Shown here piece after piece: positions 58,250-64,000 of a DNA stretch of 64,000 nt; the stretch's first letter is position 1, and each line of letters opens with the position of its first letter. Location of the stretch: the NCBI GenBank assembly GCA_037439465.1, contig JBBIVX010000008.1:1-64000 (forward strand), in the 5' to 3' direction. The DNA comes from Parasulfuritortus sp037439465 (GTDB lineage Bacteria; Pseudomonadota; Gammaproteobacteria; Burkholderiales; Thiobacillaceae). Both the position numbers and the translations under genes were made by a program. The notes below the pieces were generated by a model. It did not search any database and had not been told where the DNA came from. It worked only from the letters and a program-made list of their open reading frames with translations.

Positions 58250-59611
58250 ATGAAAAGATGGATTGCCTGGATGACATTAGCCTTTGGCCTGACGACCGGA
58301 GCGGGTGCTGCCGGCCTGCCCGATTTCACCGATCTGGCGGAGCGGCAGAGCGCCGCCGTGGTGAACATCACCACGGCCCAGGACAGCAAACCGCTCAAGG
58401 GTGTCCGCCCGCAAAGGCCGGAAGAGATGTTCGATTTCTTCAAGCGCTTCGGTCTGCCCGAAATGCCAGACAATGGCCGCCATCCACCCCGCTTCGGCCA
58501 GGGCTCCGGCTTCTTCATCAGCGCCGATGGTTACATCCTCACCAACGCCCACGTGGTGGACGATGCCGACGAGGTGGTGGTCAAACTCAACGACAAGCGT
58601 GAATTCCGTGCCAAGGTCGTGGGCAGCGATGCGCGCACCGACGTGGCCCTGATCAAGATCGATGCCGACAATTTGCCGCGCGTGACCATCGGCGATCCGG
58701 CCAAGCTGCGCGTGGGCGAGTGGGTATTGGCCATCGGCGCGCCGTTCGGTTTCGAAAATTCGGTCACCGCCGGCATCGTCTCTGCCAAGGGCCGCGCCTT
58801 GCCGCAGGAGAACTACGTCCCCTTCATCCAGACCGATGCGGCGGTGAACCCCGGCAATTCCGGCGGCCCGCTGTTCAACCTGAGGGGCGAGGTGGTGGGC
58901 ATGAATTCACAGATCATCTCCCGCTCTGGCGGTTACATGGGGCTGGCTTTTGCCATTCCCATAGATGTGGCCATGGACGTGGCCGAACAACTCAAGGGCA
59001 AGGGCCGGGTGAGCCGCGGCCGCCTGGGCGTACTGGTGCAGGAAGTGACCGCCGACCTGGCCGACTCCTTCGGGCTGGGCAAGCCGCGCGGCGCCCTGGT
59101 GGCCGAGGTGGAGCCGGGCACCCCCGCCGACAAGGCCGGCCTGAAGCCCGCGGACATCATACTCAAATATGAAGGCAGGCCCATCGAGACCTCGCTCGAT
59201 CTGCCGCGCATGGTCGGCGCCAGCCGGCCGGGCAGCCGGGTCAAGCTGACGGTCTGGCGCAAGGGGGCCGCCCATGAGATGAGCGCGGTATTGGCCGAGA
59301 TGCCCAACGAAAAGGGCGTCGATGCCAAGTCTCCGGGCAAGGCCAATCCGGCCGGCCTGGTAGTCAGCGCGCTGAGTGCCGAGCAAAAGCGTGAACTGAA
59401 AATTGCTTCCGGTGTGCTGGTGGATGACGCCGTCGGCGCCGCCGCGCGCGCCGGCGTCCGCCCTGGCGACGTCATCGTGGCGGCGGGCAACCAGGACGTG
59501 AACAGCGCCGAGGAACTCGCCCGTCTGCTCAACGGCAAGGACCGCAAGAGCATCGCTCTGCTCATCAAGCGGGGTGAGGGTTCCCTCTATATCCCGCTCA
59601 GGCTGGATTGA
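58250..59611 (+). CDS. degQ: Periplasmic serine protease DegQ/MucD (HtrA family)
   Basis: The 453-residue protease has a signal peptide (residues 1-21), the catalytic triad His101 (ILTNAHVV), Asp131 (RTDVALIKID) and Ser204 (NPGNSGGPL), and two PDZ domains (about 255-345 and 360-450). It degrades misfolded envelope proteins and belongs to the RpoE stress response. The ATG follows GAGGTAA. The TGA overlaps the next gene. Confidence 0.96.
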   Translation: MKRWIAWMTLAFGLTTGAGAAGLPDFTDLAERQSAAVVNITTAQDSKPLKGVRPQRPEEMFDFFKRFGLPEMPDNGRHPPRFGQGSGFFISADGYILTNAHVVDDADEVVVKLNDKREFRAKVVGSDARTDVALIKIDADNLPRVTIGDPAKLRVGEWVLAIGAPFGFENSVTAGIVSAKGRALPQENYVPFIQTDAAVNPGNSGGPLFNLRGEVVGMNSQIISRSGGYMGLAFAIPIDVAMDVAEQLKGKGRVSRGRLGVLVQEVTADLADSFGLGKPRGALVAEVEPGTPADKAGLKPADIILKYEGRPIETSLDLPRMVGASRPGSRVKLTVWRKGAAHEMSAVLAEMPNEKGVDAKSPGKANPAGLVVSALSAEQKRELKIASGVLVDDAVGAAARAGVRPGDVIVAAGNQDVNSAEELARLLNGKDRKSIALLIKRGEGSLYIPLRLD

Positions 59612-59841
59612 AGCAACTCATCCTCTACACCCGGCCCGGTTGCCATCTCTGCGACGAGATGCGGGCCGGGCTGGCGGCCCTGCAGCCCGAACTGGGGTTC
59701 GTCTTCAGCGAGGTCGAGGTGGGTTGGGAAGGGGCGCTCGCGGCGCGGTTGGGCGAGCGCTTGCCGGTGTTGACGTGTGACGGTGTCGAACTGTGCCACT
59801 ACTTTCTGGACGAAGCGCGTCTGCGCGCCGCTTTCGGGTAG
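59608..59841 (+). CDS. Glutaredoxin-like protein (DUF836)
   Basis: The 77-residue protein has a thioredoxin fold with the motif RPGCHLCDEM near 9-18 and RLPVLTCDGVEL near 52-63 for the cis-proline loop. Family members sit between degQ and lepA in many betaproteobacteria. Translation starts at a TTG overlapping the degQ TGA. Redox function is likely, substrate unknown. Confidence 0.85.
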   Translation: MKQLILYTRPGCHLCDEMRAGLAALQPELGFVFSEVEVGWEGALAARLGERLPVLTCDGVELCHYFLDEARLRAAFG

Positions 59842-59896
59842 AATCGCGGCTGTGATCCATTTATTCGGAGGCGCCTTGTGCGCCTCCAGTTATTTC

Positions 59897-61690
59897 ATGC
59901 AGCATATCCGCAACTTTTCCATCATCGCCCATATCGACCACGGCAAGTCCACTCTGGCCGACCGTCTCATTCACCGTTGCGGTGGCCTGTCTGACCGGGA
60001 GATGGAGGCGCAGGTGCTGGATTCCATGGACCTGGAGCGGGAGCGCGGCATCACCATTAAGGCGCAGACGGCGGCATTGCGCTACCTCGCCAGGGACGGC
60101 GAGGAGTATCTGCTCAATCTGATCGACACCCCTGGTCACGTCGATTTTTCCTATGAGGTGTCACGCTCGCTGTCAGCCTGCGAGGGGGCGCTGCTGGTGG
60201 TCGATGCCTCCCAGGGCGTGGAGGCACAGACGGTGGCCAATTGCTACACAGCCATCGAGCTGGGCGTGGAAGTGGTGCCTGTGCTGAACAAGATCGATTT
60301 GCCCTCGGCCGAGCCGGAACGGGTGATCCAGGAGATCGAGGACATCGTCGGCATCCCGGCCGAGGACGCGGTACGCTGTTCGGCCAAGACGGGCCTGGGC
60401 ATCGATGACGTGCTCGAAGCCGTGGTCGCCCGCATTCCTCCGCCTGTCGGCGATGAGACGGCACCGCTCAAGGCGCTGATCACAGATTCCTGGTTCGACA
60501 ATTACGTCGGTGTCGTCATGCTGGTGCGGGTGATGGACGGCACCTTGCGGCCGAAGGACAAGATCCGTCTCATGGCCACCGGTGCCGAGCACCTCTGCGA
60601 GCAGGTGGGAGTATTCACCCCCAAGTCGGTGCAGCGCGACCGCCTTGCCGCCGGTGAGGTGGGCTTCGTGACCGCTGGCATCAAGGAGCTGGCTTCCGCC
60701 CATGTCGGCGACACCATCACCCTGGCCGCCGCCCCGGCCGCCGAGCCGCTGCCCGGTTTCAAGGAGATCAAGTCGCAGGTATTTGCCGGGCTTTATCCGG
60801 TCGACGCCCATGAATACGACCAATTGCGCGATGCCCTGACCAAGCTGCAACTGAACGATGCCAGCCTGCACTTCGAGCCTGAGACCAGCCAAGCTTTGGG
60901 TTTCGGTTTTCGCTGCGGTTTCCTTGGCCTGTTGCACATGGACATCGTGCAGGAGCGGCTGGAACGCGAATATGGCCAGAACCTCATCACCACCGCGCCG
61001 ACGGTGGAATACGAGGTAATGATGAAGGACGGCACGGTGGAACTCCTGGAGAATCCCTCCAGACTGCCCGATCCGTCGAGGATCCAGGAGATACGCGAGC
61101 CCATCATCACCGCCACCATCCTGGTGCCGGAGGCCTATCTCGGCAATGTGATGACCTTGTGCAACCAGAAGCGTGGCGCCCAGATCGACATGAAATACCT
61201 GGGCCATCAGGTCATGCTCAAGTACGACCTGCCGCTCAACGAAGTGGTCATGGACTTCTTCGACAAACTGAAGTCCACCAGCCGCGGCTACGCCTCGCTC
61301 GATTACGAGTTCAAGGCTTTCCGCGCCGACGATCTGGTAAAGCTGGACGTGGTGGTGAATGGCGAGCGGGTGGACGCGTTATCATTGATCGTACACCGCT
61401 CCACCGCCCAGTATCGCGGCCGCGAACTGGTGGCGAAGATGCGCGAGCTGATCCCCAGGCAGATGTTCGATGTGGCGGTGCAGGCGGCCATCGGTTCGCA
61501 CATCATCGCCCGCGAAACGGTGAAGGCCTTGCGCAAGAACGTGCTGGCCAAGTGTTACGGCGGTGACATCACCCGCAAGCGCAAGTTGCTGGAAAAACAG
61601 AAGGAAGGCAAGAAGCGCATGAAACAGGTGGGCAACGTCGAAATCCCGCAGGAGGCCTTCCTGGCCATCCTGCAAGTCGGAGAAAAATAA
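59897..61690 (+). CDS. lepA: Elongation factor 4 (LepA)
   Basis: The 597-residue translational GTPase has the P-loop AHIDHGKST near 11-19, RGITIKAQT near 48-56, DTPGHVDF near 77-84, NKID near 131-134 and the C-terminal LepA-specific domain ending KQVGNVEIPQEAFLAIL. LepA acts on stalled ribosomes. The start MQHIRNFSIIAHIDHG at 59897 is conserved. The frame from 59777 adds unrelated residues. lepB starts directly after the stop. Confidence 0.97.
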   Translation: MQHIRNFSIIAHIDHGKSTLADRLIHRCGGLSDREMEAQVLDSMDLERERGITIKAQTAALRYLARDGEEYLLNLIDTPGHVDFSYEVSRSLSACEGALLVVDASQGVEAQTVANCYTAIELGVEVVPVLNKIDLPSAEPERVIQEIEDIVGIPAEDAVRCSAKTGLGIDDVLEAVVARIPPPVGDETAPLKALITDSWFDNYVGVVMLVRVMDGTLRPKDKIRLMATGAEHLCEQVGVFTPKSVQRDRLAAGEVGFVTAGIKELASAHVGDTITLAAAPAAEPLPGFKEIKSQVFAGLYPVDAHEYDQLRDALTKLQLNDASLHFEPETSQALGFGFRCGFLGLLHMDIVQERLEREYGQNLITTAPTVEYEVMMKDGTVELLENPSRLPDPSRIQEIREPIITATILVPEAYLGNVMTLCNQKRGAQIDMKYLGHQVMLKYDLPLNEVVMDFFDKLKSTSRGYASLDYEFKAFRADDLVKLDVVVNGERVDALSLIVHRSTAQYRGRELVAKMRELIPRQMFDVAVQAAIGSHIIARETVKALRKNVLAKCYGGDITRKRKLLEKQKEGKKRMKQVGNVEIPQEAFLAILQVGEK

Positions 61691-62497
61691 ATGAACTTCG
61701 CATTGATCCTCTTCGTTGCCCTCGTCATCACCGGCGTCATCTGGCTGGCGGACGCCCTGACCGCCGGCAAGACCCGGTCGCCAGGCGAGAAACTGCCCAT
61801 GATGGTGGACTACTCCAAGAGTTTCTTCCCGGTAATCCTCATCGTTTTCCTGCTGCGTTCATTCTTGGTGGAACCCTTCAAGATTCCCTCTGGCTCGATG
61901 CTGCCGACCTTGCTGGTCGGCGATTTCATCCTGGTCAACAAGTACGACTATGGCATACGCCTGCCCATCCTCAACAAAAAGATCATCGAGGTGGGCGAGC
62001 CCAAACACGGCGATGTCATGGTATTCCGTTACCCCAAGGATCCGGGCCTGGATTACATCAAGCGGGTGATCGGTCTGCCCGGCGACGTGGTGGAATACCA
62101 GGACAAGAAACTGCGCATCAACGGCAAGATGGTGCCGCTGGATCGCGCCGGGGAATACAGCTATGTCGCCAGCGGTCTCAACTACATCACCAACCAGACC
62201 TGGCAGGAGGCCTTGGGCGAGCACACGCACACGGCCATGGTGCAGAAAGACGTGCCGCCGGTGATCGTCTACCAGGTGGAAGGGGATTTCCCGTATCGCG
62301 AGAACTGCACCTACAATGAACGCGGCTTTCGCTGCAAGGTGCCGGCGGGGCATTATTTCATGATGGGCGACAACCGCGATGCCAGCAACGATTCCCGTTA
62401 TTGGGGTTTCGTGCCGGACCAGAACATCGTCGGCCGCGCCTTCATGATCTGGTGGAACTTTGGCGAATTCGGCCGCATCGGCCGCTTCATCGAGTAG
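61691..62497 (+). CDS. lepB: Signal peptidase I
   Basis: The 268-residue membrane protease removes signal peptides. Two N-terminal helices (about 4-22 and 46-60) precede the catalytic Ser69 in PSGSMLPTL and Lys124 in YIKRVIGLPGD. GDNRDASNDSRYWGFV near 226-241 is the third signature. Coupling with lepA is as in E. coli. Confidence 0.97.
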   Translation: MNFALILFVALVITGVIWLADALTAGKTRSPGEKLPMMVDYSKSFFPVILIVFLLRSFLVEPFKIPSGSMLPTLLVGDFILVNKYDYGIRLPILNKKIIEVGEPKHGDVMVFRYPKDPGLDYIKRVIGLPGDVVEYQDKKLRINGKMVPLDRAGEYSYVASGLNYITNQTWQEALGEHTHTAMVQKDVPPVIVYQVEGDFPYRENCTYNERGFRCKVPAGHYFMMGDNRDASNDSRYWGFVPDQNIVGRAFMIWWNFGEFGRIGRFIE

Positions 62498-62505
62498 GAG
62501 GAGAC

Positions 62506-62865
62506 ATGCAAACGCAGCGCGGCATCACCCTCATCGGTCTCATCTTTGCCCTTTTCGTGGTGGCCATCGGCGCCTGGATCATGATGAAGATCGTGCCGGC
62601 CTACATCGACTATTTCACGGTCAAGAACAGTCTGGAGAACATCGTCCGCGACAACGCGGAAGACTCCAACGAATCGCTGCGCAAGACCTTCGATGCCCGC
62701 CTAAACGTCAACTACATCCAAGACCTCAGTGCCCGCGACCTGGTGATCGAGCGGGAAGGCGGCGTACTCACGCTGAGCGTGCCGATCAGCCGCAAGGAGC
62801 ATCTGGCGGGCGGCATCAGCGTTTGCGTCGAGCTGGAAGCGCGGGCCGCCACGCCACTCAAATAA
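62506..62865 (+). CDS. DUF4845 family protein
   Basis: The 119-residue protein starts with a type-IV-pilin-like hydrophobic segment (GITLIGLIFALFVVAIGAW, residues 5-23), then a periplasmic domain. DUF4845 proteins lie between lepB and rnc in many betaproteobacteria and are of unknown function. GAGGAG precedes the ATG at a short gap. Its TAA overlaps the rnc ATG. Confidence 0.92.
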   Translation: MQTQRGITLIGLIFALFVVAIGAWIMMKIVPAYIDYFTVKNSLENIVRDNAEDSNESLRKTFDARLNVNYIQDLSARDLVIEREGGVLTLSVPISRKEHLAGGISVCVELEARAATPLK

Positions 62866-63542
62866 TGCCGGCATCGCTGGATACCCTGCAGGCCAGGTTG
62901 GGCTATCGCTTCCGTCGTCCCGAACTGCTCGTTCAGGCCTTGACGCACCGCAGCCATGGCGCGCAGAACTATGAACGCCTGGAGTTCCTGGGCGACGCCA
63001 TCCTCAATTTCATCGTCGGCCTGATGTTGTACGAGCGTTTCCCGGCGCTCAAGGAAGGCCAACTGTCGCGCCTGCGCGCCAATCTGGTCAATCAGCAGCC
63101 GCTGTACGAGATTGCCCTCGAACTCGGCCTGGGTGGCTGTCTCAGATTGGGTGAGGGCGAATACAAGAGCGGCGGCGCCGCGCGGCCCTCCATACTCGCC
63201 GACGCCCTCGAATCGACTTTCGGCGCCGTCTTCATCGACGCCGGTTTCGAGACAGTGAAGGGCGTGATCGAGCGGGCGTTTGCCAATCGCCTGCGCACTC
63301 TCGATCCCGCCAGCGATGGCAAGGACGCCAAGACCTTGTTGCAGGAGTGGCTGCAATCGCGCCGCTATGGCCTGCCTACTTATGACCTCGTCGACGCCAG
63401 CGGCCAGGCCCATGCCCAGACATTCCGCATCGCCTGTCGCATCGATGCCCTGAAACTGGTGACCGAAGGCCGCGGCAGCAGCCGCAAGGCGGCGGAACAG
63501 GCCGCTGCCGAGGCCGCCTATGCCGCCCTCACCCGGTCATGA
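62865..63542 (+). CDS. rnc: Ribonuclease III
   Basis: RNase III cuts double-stranded RNA in rRNA and mRNA processing. The 225-residue protein has the catalytic signature ERLEFLGDAI at 37-46, the distal acidic residues in ADALESTFGAVF and a C-terminal double-stranded RNA-binding domain (from about 155, KTLLQEWLQSRRYGLPTYDL). The ATG shares one base with the preceding TAA. The stop overlaps the era start. Confidence 0.97.
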   Translation: MPASLDTLQARLGYRFRRPELLVQALTHRSHGAQNYERLEFLGDAILNFIVGLMLYERFPALKEGQLSRLRANLVNQQPLYEIALELGLGGCLRLGEGEYKSGGAARPSILADALESTFGAVFIDAGFETVKGVIERAFANRLRTLDPASDGKDAKTLLQEWLQSRRYGLPTYDLVDASGQAHAQTFRIACRIDALKLVTEGRGSSRKAAEQAAAEAAYAALTRS

Positions 63543-64000
63543 GCGCGGTCCGGCGGGCGGGTTACGTGGCCGTCGTCGGCCGTCCCAACGTTGGTAAGTC
63601 CACGCTCATCAACGCCCTGGTCGGGGCCAAGGTCAGCATCGTTTCCAGCAAGCCGCAGACGACCCGCCACCGTATCCTGGGGGTGCGTACCGAGGGCGAT
63701 GCCCAGTTCGTCTTTGTCGATACGCCGGGTTTCCAGACGCGCCATCGCAATGCCCTCAACCAGTCGATGAACCGGGTGGTGAAAGAGGTGCTGGCCGAGG
63801 TCGATGCCGTGCTGTTCCTCATCGAGCCCCTCAAATTCACGCCTGCCGACGCGCGTGTGCTGTCGCTGCTGCCCGCCGGGCGGCCGGTGATGCTGGTGGT
63901 CAACAAGGTCGATCAGGTCGCCGATAAGGCTCGCCTCCTGCCATTCCTGCAGGACGTGTCCGGGCGTTTCGATTTCGCCGAGGTCATCCCCCTGTCCGCC
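63539..64000 (+). CDS. era: GTPase Era (partial, cut by window end)
   Basis: Era is a GTPase for 16S rRNA maturation and 30S assembly. The first 154 residues are in the window: P-loop GRPNVGKST at 14-22, the switch region KPQTTRHRILGV, DTPGF near 61-65 and NKVDQV near 121-126. The C-terminal KH domain lies beyond the window. It is coupled to rnc by a four-base overlap (ATGA). Confidence 0.96.
   Translation, partial: MSAVRRAGYVAVVGRPNVGKSTLINALVGAKVSIVSSKPQTTRHRILGVRTEGDAQFVFVDTPGFQTRHRNALNQSMNRVVKEVLAEVDAVLFLIEPLKFTPADARVLSLLPAGRPVMLVVNKVDQVADKARLLPFLQDVSGRFDFAEVIPLSA

Overview
The window looks like a chromosomal segment of a high-GC, flagellated betaproteobacterium, probably related to the Rhodocyclales/Nitrosomonadales. 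That placement rests on familiar betaproteobacterial gene orders: flhB-flhA-flhF-flhG-fliA-motCD, sucCD-holC-valS, rplU-rpmA-obgE-proB, lptF/lptG divergent from pepA, and nadB divergent from rpoE-rseABC-degQ-lepA-lepB-DUF4845-rnc-era. No taxonomic marker RNA is present, so the assignment is inference. No tRNA or rRNA gene and no CRISPR array were seen.

Layout. 1-1.2 kb: accessory end with an HNH nuclease gene behind an attC-like tail, an inverted repeat and a DUF3144 gene. 1.4-11.2 kb: an alanine-rich helical-repeat protein, then the late flagellar export/regulation block and the MotCD stator. 11.2-17.7 kb: an unknown 501-aa protein, a UPF0114 membrane protein, two thioredoxin-fold proteins, a TolC/HlyD-type pair and a Y-family polymerase. 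17.7-23.5 kb: a c-di-GMP-linked region. A Sel1-repeat gene and, on the other strand, a DUF1631-EAL/HDOD pair are each preceded by a sigma-28-like promoter and a GEMM-I (c-di-GMP-I) riboswitch; mutY lies between them. 23.7-26.9 kb: tex, a small membrane protein and a nucleoside deaminase. 26.8-32.5 kb: a Hyb-type (E. coli hydrogenase-2-like) membrane uptake [NiFe] hydrogenase, hybOABC, with its maturation protease. 32.7-39.5 kb: tatD, a tetraheme lipoprotein, a membrane cytochrome, a HugZ-like/WrbA cluster, and an octaheme HAO-like cytochrome with a DUF2155 lipoprotein downstream and an FNR-type box upstream. 39.6-46.8 kb: sucCD, holC and valS, with remnants of a CRISPR-accessory gene and a RhuM gene between them. 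46.9-55.5 kb: housekeeping genes. 55.5-64 kb: the sigma-E operon and the lepAB-rnc-era block, with era cut by the window end.

How it fits together. FliA (sigma-28) is encoded here, and two FliA-type promoters 8-14 kb downstream drive transcripts that begin with c-di-GMP aptamers. One of those transcripts encodes a degenerate EAL-HDOD protein and a DUF1631 protein. This suggests a small motility-dependent, second-messenger-gated circuit and is the most interesting find. Other points are an NPLH (not NPTH) cleavage motif in FlhB, an FlhG homologue without a recognisable Walker A motif, an unusually long C-terminal peptide on the hydrogenase large subunit, and a candidate sigma-E autoregulatory promoter before rpoE. 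The hydrogenase, multiheme cytochromes and FNR-type box suggest a flexible respiratory lifestyle with anaerobic or microaerobic phases.
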